Below are positions 12,801-21,743 of a stretch of 64,000 nucleotides of DNA, in pieces. Location: contig JAGEMR010000046.1 of assembly GCA_021030915.1 (NCBI GenBank), positions 1 through 64,000 of the forward strand, read 5' to 3'. The notes below the pieces were generated by a model. It was not told the DNA's origin. It worked only from the letters and a program-made list of their open reading frames with translations, and searched no databases. Position 1 is the stretch's first letter. Every line of letters begins with the position of its first letter. This stretch comes from Astrothelium macrocarpum. Its lineage: Eukaryota; Ascomycota; Dothideomycetes; Trypetheliales; Trypetheliaceae. The position numbers were made by a program, and so were the translations under genes.

Positions 12801-13310
12801 TTTTGTTGTTGATTGAGTGGGTGCGGGTATCTCTTCATCTTTTCCATTGGTGATTTCTTCTGTGGGACAGTTCTCAAAATTTTGACCAAACATCTCAATC
12901 TCTCGAATCAACTTGTCCGCGCATGCCTTGATTGGCATGCCTGTACAGTGGTAGCCTTGAGGAAAGAGTGCCCGTTTGCCTTGCATTCGTGCAACGCCAG
13001 TCTGGAATTCTATCTTGCTTGCCGTGAAGCTGTGACCCATGTGTAAAGTGCCATTCATGTAAGGATACGCCATTGCACCAAAGAATTTTGGATGTGTTGA
13101 TCGTAGCTCCTCTGCCGATATGGAACCAAAAGGTACTTCTTTCGTTGAAGGCGCATCGGTTTCGAAAATGCATTCTTGTTGCCATTTTTGCTGATAGATT
13201 TTTTCCGATGCGATGAGAGTATCCCTTTTCTCTGTATTCTCTATTTTGAGCGTGCCCTTCTCGGTATTGTTAGGGTCGAGAGCCTCGACCGTTGCTTGCG
13301 CAGCAGCCAT
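9807..13310 (-). CDS. CDC60: Leucyl-tRNA synthetase, cytosolic
   Basis: An intronless gene of 1167 residues that attaches leucine to tRNA-Leu in the cytosol. The class I signature HMGH is at residues 90-93 (MNGTLHMGHSF) and KMSKS lies near residue 752 (NGEKMSKSTGNF). The editing (CP1) domain lies between them. Length fits the eukaryotic/archaeal-type cytosolic enzyme (yeast Cdc60 is about 1090). A Lys/Ala-rich insertion near residues 175-185 (FTAKKGKAAAKAVKMKYQ) is usual in this group. The N-terminal 60 residues are polar with no clear mitochondrial presequence, supporting cytosolic location. It is divergent from the small gene at 13630 across about 320 bases. Confidence 0.97.
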   Translation of the reverse strand: MAAAQATVEALDPNNTEKGTLKIENTEKRDTLIASEKIYQQKWQQECIFETDAPSTKEVPFGSISAEELRSTHPKFFGAMAYPYMNGTLHMGHSFTASKIEFQTGVARMQGKRALFPQGYHCTGMPIKACADKLIREIEMFGQNFENCPTEEITNGKDEEIPAPTQSTTKEDVTKFTAKKGKAAAKAVKMKYQFQIMLALGIPIEQIHKFADPQHWLEFFPPLCKRDMTAFGARVDWRRQMVTTDANPYYDAFVRWQMNRLYELGKIKFGKRYTVYSPKDGQACMDHDRQSGEGLGVQEYTALKLRVKEWPEKARTKLSGKLPSNANVYFVPATLRPETMYGQTCCFVGPKVTYGIFKLSENDYFFVSSRAARNMSFQGIFPEWGLFPQVAELEGSEVIGTLVIAPLSVHAEVRILPMETVKPTKGTGVVTCVPSDSPDDYATILDLIKKADYYGIKKEWAELDIIPIIETPSYGNLTAKFLVEKMKINSPKDAKQLAEAKDLAYKEGYYQGKMCYGDFKGKTVEEAKPLVRQQLIDANDAFNYAEPEGLVISRSADECVAGHLDQWFMNYGSQGDPAWQQQVLNHIDKDLQLYSTEAKNAFEQTVDWLGQWAATRSYGLGSRFPIDKQWLVESLSDSTVYHSYYTIAHLLHTDYFGVHKGSANVSPEQMTDEVWDYIFTRRNDIKSNIPLETLQTMRREFEYFYPMDVNISGKDLINNHLTFFLYIHLALFPRSYWPKGIRVNGHLQLNGEKMSKSTGNFLTLNDAISKFGADATRVALADSGDGVEDANFEESVADTTILRLFELRKWCEEVVLEARVVSSSEEYIHARDNERIKNIDLIQRTGSKVFWDELFENELNTLAKETIQHYEATAYKSALKSGFYDFTSARDFYRTFCRAADIGMHQDFTRRYVELQALMLTPIAPHWAEYVWLEVLKKVDAPLSLNYGISNLTSQPTTIQNALFPKIPEPDPALTAARDYIRTTSSAITSAEGTQTKRQAKGKLTQFDPKQPKSLTIFCASSFPGWQDKCIALLRDAFDAVTLNVDMKALSREVGQAMGKGPEAKKAMPFVQGLKKRLETGEEAQKVFGRELGFEEPKVLTEMVPGLRQTVMRCKKVEVVLVKEGGKKGEVVAGSGEGVQVGRDADELPAVADSAVPGGPTFHFENV

Positions 13311-13629
13311 TGTGGGTCAAAGATTCGATCGCAGGATGTAGGTGGTGGACAAAAGTTGTTTGTTGAAATGGTTGAGGATGTGGAAATAATAATCCAGCGG
13401 AGACGTCACTGTAAAATGAACGACATTTGGTAGGCAATGACTCAGGTTCTCCAAGAGTCTTGATATGAATCACGAGCGGCAAAATAAGTTGTATGCCCAA
13501 GGCGGTGAAGAAGCTTTGGTGTTTCTGTCCGTAAAAGTTGCTCGAAGTCAGCAAAACATCCCGCCTTATTCCACTATCAACTCCACTCGATCTCCAGCTT
13601 TTATGGTTGGTCAGCTTTGATCGATCACA
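13311..13629. promoter_or_regulatory. Shared divergent promoter region, LeuRS / small membrane protein
   Basis: 319 bases between two outward-facing starts. No specific operator was recognised. Confidence 0.5.
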
Positions 13630-14057
13630 ATGTTGCCTAGTCCGATTGTCCGAGCTGCAATGCAAACACCAAAGCTACATCCGCTTGTCTACCTCTATCC
13701 TGCCAAGAAAGCCTGGCCTCCCGACTTTGAAAGACTTACCGAGAAACACAAATTTCGGCTCGAGCGCAAATACCGCAGACGAGCCAAGTTGAAATACGCC
13801 AGACCACAGTGGAATAAAGCCGTGAAATTGGCACAATACACTAGCATTCTAGGGATACTAGTCTATGGATTGTTTGGTCTTGAGTGGGATGAGCAGAATG
13901 ACTCTTTTGCTGGGGTGGGTCCCATAAGTTTCGTTCTGTAGATGCGCTATGCTAATGATGGTAGTTTCGTAAATGGTACAAAGCTACCTTGGATTCGATC
14001 GTCAACACTGGCTATCCACCACCGCCACCTGGAGGGCGCGACTTGCCTCAAAGATAA
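13630..14057 (+). CDS. Small basic single-span membrane protein, unknown function
   Basis: Two exons, 13630-13914 and 13965-14057, give 125 residues. The intron runs from GTGGGT to GGTAG with a GCTAATG branch site. The protein has a strongly basic middle (EKHKFRLERKYRRRAKLKYA), one predicted membrane helix (about residues 76-90, YTSILGILVYGLFGL) and a proline-rich C-terminus (TGYPPPPPGGRDLPQR). Size, charge and single helix resemble small mitochondrial inner-membrane proteins, but I recognise no named family. The splice is supported because it gives a smooth join NDSFAG/FRKWYKATLD and an in-frame stop. Confidence 0.75.
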
Positions 14058-14498
14058 GTGGTTGGGCATCATGTCTGTCCATTGGAAACCATATCCTCCC
14101 ACATCCATCTAAACCAATGATGGTCGCCGTGGACTCGAATGTCACCGATGGCGTCTGCCAAAATGCCCATTACGAAAATTTTCAGCTGCCTCAATGGGCC
14201 AAGATTTTGGAGCACCAAGTAGAGAGTCTGTTCTGGGTACGTTGGACCTATAGGCAACATCAATCCGCAGGGAATGCTGATTCCCTCCATCGCTTGAGAA
14301 GCTCTGTCGAAGAAAAGCTATCAAGTGAGGAGGACTAATTTCTCCTATGGTTGGGTTCTTCAAAAACTATGAAGCTGAATGCCTTTGGTCTCCCATGACA
14401 CACTCATAATGAGGGGCCCACACTATTTGGTTATTAAGAACACTCGATCGTGTATCAAATTCTGTTAATGCAGCGGACAAGAAACTGGCTGCCCTGCT
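14058..14498. other. Convergent 3' regions; no gene seen
   Basis: Separates the 3' ends of the small membrane protein gene and the Gfo/Idh/MocA gene. The open frames crossing it on both strands have no recognisable content. Confidence 0.6.
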
Positions 14499-15639
14499 CT
14501 ACAGGGAAGCCTTTTCTATTCTTCTGCCTGTCTCATCAAAGAATATTTTCTTTCCCGAAATCAAGCTTTCCTGCAACGCGCATCCAATCTTTACCGCCTG
14601 TACAGCGCCTGTCAGTTTGAAAGGCAATTTCGTATTGTCTAAGCAAGTAGCGGTGAACTCGTTGGCTTCCGTCACGAACGCTTCCTCAAATCTGCCGTAG
14701 TAGTGTGGGGGTATTTCTCTCCTTACTCCCGTCGGTTCGCTAACCTCCACTAGGTTTGTCATCGGATTCGCGTTCACAGTTACTTTTCCTTCCGTCCCAA
14801 TAATCTCCGTCATATCATGCTGCCCTGCAGCCATCATCCTGCTCGAATAGAAGTACGCAATCTTTCCTCCCCAAAACTCGACCATCCCAATACCATTGTC
14901 GACGTCCTTGTGCTGCCTCAGTTCTGGTTGCACGGCCGTGATACCCATTGCCACAACGCTCTTAACGATGGAATCTTGGCCAAAAAACCAGAGCGCGAGA
15001 TCAATGTCATGGATGTTGCAATCAACAAAGATGCCGCCGCTGAACTGAGCGTATTGGACGAAGAAGCCCGATGGATCGAGCTTGTCGCAGGTCTGAGAGC
15101 GAAAGATGGAGGGCCGCCCAATGGAACCACTATCAGAGCGGTTCCAGGCATCGCGATAAGACGCGTCAAATCGCCGCGAGAATCCGCACATCACTTTGAG
15201 ATGGGGCTTGGACTTTGCCGCATCGACAACCGATTGTGACTAAGAAGATGCTTGTGTCAGCAAGAGTCTGCTGAAGGGTAGGACCAAAGGAAGCTTCTTG
15301 AATGATACGTACGACTTCTACGGTTGTGCTAAGAGGCTTTTCGCAAAGAACGTGTTTGTTTGCTTGGATTGCTTTGATGGCTTGTTCTGCATGGACCGTG
15401 GTAACAGTTGCGATGAGAACCGCTTCGAGACCGCTCTGTTTGAGCATCTCATCGTAACTGTTGTACAATATTACGCCTTGCGGCTCGAGATGGACCTTTG
15501 CCCATGCCAATTCCTCCTCATCAGGAGAGAAAGCAGCCACAAGCTGTGCTCGAGGTGTCCGATTGAGCAGGTTCACAGCATGGCGAGCTCCCATACGCCC
15601 AAGACCAGAGACTGCGATTTGGAGTTTCTTAATAGCCAT
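14499..15639 (-). CDS. Gfo/Idh/MocA-family oxidoreductase (inositol 2-dehydrogenase-like)
   Basis: Two exons on the minus strand, 15313-15639 and 14499-15239, make 355 residues. The intron (GTACGT to CTTAG) is phase 0 and joins STTVEV to SQSVVDAAKS. The N-terminal Rossmann fold carries GLGRMG (residues 13-18) and the hallmark EKP (LCEKPLSTT, near residues 99-107). The C-terminal domain contains the family histidine in NIHDIDLALWFFG. This family oxidises sugars and inositols with NAD(P); closest in feel are bacterial IolG-type myo-inositol 2-dehydrogenases. The exact substrate is not known. Myo-inositol oxygenase lies 6 kb away, which makes an inositol substrate plausible. Confidence 0.88.
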
Positions 15640-16864
15640 GTTGGCTTATATTACAATGCAGGACGTGCTCGGCTATAAAAATCCTGGGTCTGACGGGGTC
15701 AAGTGAAAGGATGGATGTCTTCGCTCTGCTTTATTTTACTTGGTATTCAAGCAAATCCACAAAATGTGTAGGGGAAATTGACTGGATCCGCACAACGGTT
15801 TCTGGCTCAAGGCTTTTAAACTAAGAAGAAAAACACTAGTTCTGCATTGAGAACAAAATCTAAGGTGACTGATGAGAGATTTCAAGGATCCGACGAATTT
15901 CTTCTCTTGGATCCGGGATGCTTTTTTTGTTTGTGATTGTGAGAATATTTTAGTACGTGGGGTCTTCACGATGCCCCACGTCAGCGGTTAATTTTCCCTT
16001 TTGAGCCAACCTTCCAATCATGCGGAAAGACTTTCCCCTTCAGTTCAACGGAAAAAAACATCCACATCCGGATACTTTCTTCTGCATCAATCAGCCACAG
16101 AGCTAATGCACGCCAAATTCTGTCTCGAGAAGTGTCCATCTGATCAATAACAATCTTAACAAAGGTTGGTATTCCAGTGCGCAAAAGCGTGACCATTTGA
16201 TGGTTAAACAGAGATACGAATGTCTTCACATTACGTAGTGAAGGGTTCAGAATGTTGCCCTGCTTTAAATTTCTGAAATCCATGAGCCACATCGAGGTAT
16301 CGTTGCGATTAACCAATTCTCAAAGGAACACGCACAGCTGTACAGATTTGATCTATTCAGTATCTAATATCCTTTGGTCGCCACGAAGGTTGAGACGAAA
16401 TTAAGCGCAAAACTCAAAAACAGCGAACCTGACTTCGGATGATAATGTCACAGAGGAAACGTCAGTCACCATATTATCCCTCCTCTCTGTCTCTCTCAAT
16501 ACCGCCTATATAGCTTCGCGTAGGGTCTCATTGCAAGAAAAAGATGCAACTATTTTAAAGTGAATAGATCGCTCGACGTAGCTCTGAGGTATCTAGGAAG
16601 AAGAGATGGGAGCCGTGATCCAGTTCGAGCATCGTTCTCAATAACATCGCTCTACAAGCCTAACGTAGACTCGAGCTGCAAGAACTTTCTGCTGTAGCTT
16701 TGAGGGGCTCGATGTTCATTGAACGACGCCATACTCTATCGAATTCAAATCCATATCTACCAGTATTTAAGATTTGCATAAGACGTATAACTAATTGTAG
16801 GGACCGACATGAAGGTCATTCGGATGCATTCGCTCCACCATTTGATTCCGGGGATTTTGGAGTC
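15640..16864. other. Gene-poor interval
   Basis: No supported gene. A minus-strand open frame at 15981-16316 (111 codons) has ordinary composition but no recognised family, and its start is not supported by context. The right third (about 16700-16864) reads into sequence that may be the 5' remnant of the broken phosphotransferase gene, ending with FDSGDFGVY just before the inverted-repeat element. Confidence 0.45.
15981..16316 (-). CDS. Doubtful 111-codon open frame
   Basis: A single open frame of 111 residues with no domain, signal peptide or family that I recognise. It sits in a stretch with other signs of gene decay. It could be a chance frame or a relic; it is listed only because nothing else occupies the interval. 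Confidence 0.12.
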   Translation of the reverse strand: MVNRNDTSMWLMDFRNLKQGNILNPSLRNVKTFVSLFNHQMVTLLRTGIPTFVKIVIDQMDTSRDRIWRALALWLIDAEESIRMWMFFSVELKGKVFPHDWKVGSKGKINR

Positions 16865-17140
16865 TATAGCTCAGCTGACCTCTCGGTTAGTTGATGTGAC
16901 CTGTCAAAAGTTGACCCGACCTGAACCCCTGAGAAATTCTCTCTAAGTGACCTCTCAATTTGCTTATCTGACCTCTCAGTTTATCTATGAGATGCAGAAA
17001 ATATGTTTAAAAAGTATTCTAAATATATTCTTAACATGTTCTAAACATGTTCAAGAAATTTGAGAGATAAAGTGAGAGGTCGGAGCAGCTCGGGATTTTG
17101 AGAGGTAGAATTAGCTAGTGGAGAGGTCAGCTCAGCTATA
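16865..17140. mobile_element. MITE-like inverted-repeat element, 276 bases
   Basis: Inverted ends 16865-16884 (TATAGCTCAGCTGACCTCTC) and 17121-17140 match at 19 of 20 positions, and both outer ends are TA. The ends also contain the 8-mer GACCTCTC; further copies in the left arm are at 16949-16956 and 16970-16977, with its reverse complement in the right arm at 17074-17081. The AT-rich centre (ATGTTTAAAAAGTATTC..) has no coding capacity. Size, TA ends and foldback structure fit a non-autonomous DNA transposon. The repeats are not those of the A or B elements. Confidence 0.75.
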
Positions 17141-17197
17141 ACCTGGAGATGGAGAGTTTTGTTGCCAACTTTCATCTGACTTCATCCTCTCCTAAGA

Positions 17198-18083
17198 TTG
17201 GTTCATTTAGCATCATCAGTCCCGCCTTCCCCACGGCTCGCTCACCGAGTCATTCGACGTATTTGCGGCTTTGTCCATTCGTGTCTGCACATCTTTTCCT
17301 ACCATTATTGCTCATGGGTTGGCACAGGTTATAATAAACAGATATCGACGCTTCTCTTTGGGCTAGTCCTAAAATGGTCAGACGGTACTCAATTTGAAGA
17401 GGTCACAGCTATGATGGTTACCCGTTCTGCTGATTTCCCGGCGCCAAAAGCTCTTTCTTATGGCGAGCATACCGATGAGGCCCATGCTCCTGTCTCAATT
17501 CTCACGACTCAAACACCGAGGAAAGAATTGGGTGATATATACGACCAGATGAATAAAGAAAAATGAAGTATGGTATTTGATGAGCTGAATTTCATTCTAC
17601 GGGTCATACGAAACTAGCTATACCCAAGGGAGGACAGCGTATCTGCTCAATGATGGACACAGCCATCAGAAGCTTACGTGTTCCTAGCCATTGCATCGGA
17701 CCTTGCAATCCGAGGCAGAATTCAATGATAGCCTTATCTGTGTTGCTTCTGATCATAGCTTCCCGTCTCGGGACGCCTTCGAGAAGAAGCTCGCTTGCGT
17801 GAAGAAGATACATTTAAATGCATCATGCTGTCGTGACCACGCACGGTGATCTGAAGCACCACAATGTAATGGTCTATGAGGGTCATGCATCAGGGTTGAT
17901 TGACTGGGAGACTGCTGGCTGGTACGCAGACTACTGGGAGCTCACGACTGCACTATGATTCTGTCTGAAGGATTTCTGGTGGTATGATTTCGTCTCAAAG
18001 CTTGGACCGTCGCGCTACATGACAGAGATGGAAGGTGAAAGAGCTCTGACCCCGTTGACGGTTGGCTCCTGTGCGTGGTGAGA
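17198..18083 (+). pseudogene. Broken aminoglycoside-phosphotransferase-family (APH/choline-kinase-like) gene
   Basis: Pieces of one protein of the fungal phosphotransferase (APH) family appear in changing frames. 17350-17560 encodes WSDGTQFEEVTAMMVTRSAD and LSYGEH..PVSILTTQTP. About 17640-17710 gives RSVRVPSHCIGPC. 17825-17960 gives the kinase core HGDLKHHNVMV (catalytic loop) and GLIDWETAGWYADYWELTTA (metal-binding Asp). 17975-18075 gives KDFWWYDFVSKLG and MEGERALTPLTVGS. In-frame stops (first at 17564-17566) and frame changes separate them, and they cannot be explained by good introns. The MITE-like element lies just upstream and may have split the first exon. Sequencing error is unlikely, as several independent breaks are needed. 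Confidence 0.8.
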
Positions 18084-18344
18084 GATATCGAATGTCCGAA
18101 TGACAACAGAACCCTCATCCCGCTCCACAATCCTGGGATCTCCAACGATATGCAAGCTCGCGATCTTGGCTCGACTTAATGTGAGTAAGGTCATTCAGAA
18201 ACAAGTATTGTAGAGCCTTGAATAGATGATTAAGGGTTTTAAGAGGTAATTTAGTCTGAGAATAGAATCAGTGAAGCATTAAGACGTTGAAATAATTAGA
18301 AACGCACTTGACCTAATGCATGGACGGCTCTATGCGGAAATACA

Positions 18345-19650
18345 TCACAGATGCGCTCTATGGTCATTGTCCAATTCGATAAAGACCTTTAAGACTAGCT
18401 GTCCATTCTCATCCTTTGTTTTTCCAGCCATTCTGAATGCCTCTTCGGCACCCTCCAAGCCATGGTAACGATGTGTAACAAGCTTTGAGAAGTCGGGATG
18501 ATCTGGTCCCTTTGCAGATACTATTTCAATGCCCTTAGGATAAGCGTTCGCGTATCGAAACACTCCAACAAGATCAACTTCTCGATGTGCAGCGGCTGAT
18601 ATTGGTAGCGTCTGCACAGGGGATCCCATTCCTATTAGCATTACCCGTCCGCCCGGGCGAGTTGCCTTGTATTTGTTAGCAATGTATCGACGTTGAGTCT
18701 TCTAGACTTACATAGATTGCAGCCTGCAAACACGATGGTACACCTGTACACTCGAAAACCGCGTCAACCTCTCCAACAAAGGATTCATCCATCCTTGATA
18801 CCTTAGCGATAGCTGCTGCCGTCTCTTTTGCGATTTCTAAACTCTCTTCGGTAGTGTTTCCGCGCTTCATGGGGACCGTGTAGCCTTTGTGCGCAAATCC
18901 GTTCTTAACCGCAAAACCTACTCTGCCTTGGTCAATGTCTGCAATCACTACAGTACCGGCGCCTTCTAGTTTAGCTACGGCCGAAACCAGCAAGCCGACT
19001 GCGCCTGCGCCAAACACAAGTATCGTACTCCTCGATGGGAGCTGCGCTCTTCGAGAGGCATGAATGGCGACTCCTAGGGGTTCTATCAATGCTCCAAGAT
19101 CCAATGACACACTCTCAGGGAGCCTACGCTTGTCAGTGCTACCCGGAAGGTTTTCATAAGTCATTGAATCTTTACTTGTGACACCACATGGCTGGATGAT
19201 TGATTCTCTCTTGCAACGTGCCCTGGAAATGTGGAAATGCCTTGGCGGAGCTCCGAAATCTCATGCCCTTGCAAATATTATATCTTCCTTCTGTACATCT
19301 GTCACAATTCCCACACGGTAGGCCTACTTCCAACGCCACCTTATCCCCTACTTTGAAGCCGGAGACATGAGAGCCGACAGCAGTGACAATGCCGGCTGAT
19401 TCATGCCCTAAACACATCGGCTCTCGCACAATTATGTCGCCATTGCGATAATGTTGATAGTAGTGTAGGTCAGAGCCGCAGAGACCAGTAGCGCGAACCG
19501 AGACCTGAAGTTCATCATGTGAAGGAGGGGAAAGATTGAATGACTCCTAAGTAACATTAGCAAATCAATCTGACGTTCTCTGCTATCACTCACAATTCGA
19601 AGGTCTTTAGCTCCGTGTAGAACGGAAGCTTTCACAGGACTTGAGGCCAT
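18345..19650 (-). CDS. Zinc-dependent polyol/sugar-acid dehydrogenase (sorbitol/xylitol dehydrogenase-like MDR)
   Basis: Four exons, 19594-19650, 19176-19546, 18712-19123 and 18345-18665, total 386 residues. Medium-chain dehydrogenase features are all present. Catalytic zinc ligands are in GLCGSDLHYY and GHESAG. The structural zinc loop LPCGNCDRCTEGRYNICKG has the four-cysteine spacing. The Rossmann motif is FGAGAVGLL, followed by ADID, which suggests NAD use. Introns are 42-52 bases with GTGAGT, GTAAAG and GTAAGT donors. Relatives oxidise sorbitol, xylitol, L-arabinitol or L-idonate. It is transcribed away from the SDR gene at 20061 from a shared 410-base region, suggesting joint regulation. 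Confidence 0.88.
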
Positions 19651-20060
19651 ACTGCAGGCCAATGGATTCCTGGATAGATAATGAGGGGCTCCGGGAATTT
19701 GTGTGAATCTCCAGGAAAAGAACAGAAAATAGTATGGACTGATTCATTAGACCTACTGCAGTCGGCAACGGTTCCTTCTACACAATACTTATAACGCCCC
19801 ATCTGCAGGGTCAATGCATGAGCGAAATAGTGCCCTCGGAAACGTCTGTTGGGAAGGACGGTAATGGGTTGATTGGCTTCGGTGAAACTGCCCGAAGACC
19901 GAAGCTTTTCTTTGGGCCTCAACGGAGACGGATCCATCTCTCTTCAAATATTGACCATATAAAATGTCTAGGAGTCTCCTATTGTTCGTACAAATGCTCA
20001 GGGAGAGTTGATCGCTTTCAACGATATTGGTGGCATTTGATCATTCGGGACGCAGCAACA
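19651..20060. promoter_or_regulatory. Shared divergent promoter region, polyol dehydrogenase / SDR
   Basis: 410 bases between two outward-facing dehydrogenase starts. A TATA-like ACCATATAAAATG lies at about 19955-19967, upstream of the SDR gene. No known operator was identified. Confidence 0.55.
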
Positions 20061-20910
20061 ATGACTTCGATACAGCAGCTTTTTTCTCTTGAAGGCCAAA
20101 CAGCATTGGTAACTGGCGGGACAAGAGGAATCGGACAGGCTATGGCAATAGCACTAGCCGAAGCTGGTGCTGACATTGTGCTTATTCAGGTGAGGTAGAA
20201 TTTTGTCAATTGGTAGGTTCTGTTGTCTCATAATCTTCCAGCGCGATACTACGAATCAACAAACCAGATCCCACATTGAATCTCTTGGCCGCAAAGCGCA
20301 AATAGTTACCGCCGACCTGTCTTCCCCTGAATCTGTCAAGGAGATTCCCTCGAAGGTTTTCGAAGTTGTTCCTCGTGTACATATACTTCTTACCTGTGCA
20401 GGAATTCAAAAACGACACCCTGCTCATGAATTCCCAGACTCGGATTGGAACCAAGTACTTCAGGTCAATTTGAACAGCGTGTTCCATCTTTGCCGCGATA
20501 TTGGTGCTCACATGCTTTCCCAATCCCCTTTGGATCCAAGCGGGAACAATAACTATAGGGGATCTATCATCAATATTGCGTCACTACTTTCATTCCAAGG
20601 CGGTATCACTATCCCAGCTTACGCGGCTTCGAAAGGAGGAATAGCACAGCTTACCAAAGCGCTCTCGAATGAATGGGCGGGAAAAGGTGTCAAGGTCAAT
20701 GCAATTGCCCCCGGATATGTTGCAACAGAGATGAATACTGCACTCATTGAGAACAAGGAGCGGGCAGCAAGCATACTAGCCAGGATACCCGCCGGCAGAT
20801 GGGGTTTGCCTGACGATTTCAAGGGTGCGATCGTATACTTGGCGAGTCGAGCGAGTGGCTATTTGAGTGGAGAAGTGTTGACTGTTGATGGTGGATGGAT
20901 GGGCCGATGA
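20061..20910 (+). CDS. Short-chain dehydrogenase, KduD / 2-deoxy-D-gluconate 3-dehydrogenase-like
   Basis: Two exons, 20061-20189 and 20242-20910, give 265 residues. The cofactor motif TGGTRGIG is at residues 18-25. The catalytic set is Ser in ASLLSFQGG and Tyr/Lys in YAASKGG. The tail ILARIPAGRWGLPDDF..VDGGWMGR closely resembles the bacterial KduD group, which reduces or oxidises keto-deoxy-gluconates. The usual NNAG motif is altered to TCAG (LLTCAGIQKR), replacing the Asn of the extended catalytic tetrad's support region. The intron is GTGAGG to TCCAG. The likely role is NAD(P)-linked interconversion of a sugar acid in the cytosol; the substrate is not determined. Confidence 0.9.
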
Positions 20911-21743
20911 TTGATTTTAAACGCCCGTTTTTTCTACGACCATGAGTATCTCTAATCAAAAACTTTTTGGATGCAAATGTGCGAACATATTGCTTCATGA
21001 CTCTCGGACTTTCCTTTACGGTCTGCTCAATCTTTCTCGGGCTCAGTCTCTTTACTCAAGAATTCACATTTGCTCGTTGGACCAATTATTCTGATTTCTT
21101 ACCGCCTGAATCCCGAAGCTACGAGCAGTAGATTCCGGCAGATCCGCTTTCAGATTGGCCCCACAAGTACCATTCTCGAGGAATATTTTACCTTACAACC
21201 TCCAAGGGTCTTTTCGGGTGCATTACCATATTCGGTAGTGTAACCTCCTCAACAACCTAAGAGCCGATGCCAATCATTGACGAAGGTCATGAACCGTGTA
21301 CTACATCTGCCATGACTTCTCGACGCCATAATTTTTGATTTGGCTTTCCTCACGAAGTCAAGCAAAACGCCACCTTAGTGGAGACGATGCCTTTCTACTG
21401 CGTCATTCCTTACCTTAATCGGACATTTCCACTAAGGGTGTGGAACTCTAGAGGAGAGTTGGGCAGGTTTCTCCGCCCAAGATCTGAGGTTGCATCCTGC
21501 AGGGTAGATCTCGGTGCATTCCAATCAGCCATAGTCGATGTTAGCCGTTAAGGTCTTTGACACCCGCCTGATTCAGTGCTCCTGTGCTGAAGAAGTTAAG
21601 TAAGAGAGACCAGATCTCTTTGTGTCCTTCCTGGTTGACCCCCCAGACTTTTTCATTGTCGTCCCTCTGCTCCTTTTTCTCGAGATATTTTCGAACCAGA
21701 TCATCCATTTCATTCTCATAATCATCGATTTTCGCCCTTCGTC
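20911..21743. other. Intergenic region, promoter of myo-inositol oxygenase
   Basis: No gene seen. The last 150 bases before the MIOX start are pyrimidine-rich (CTCCTTTTTCTCGAG..), as is common in fungal leaders. Confidence 0.6.
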
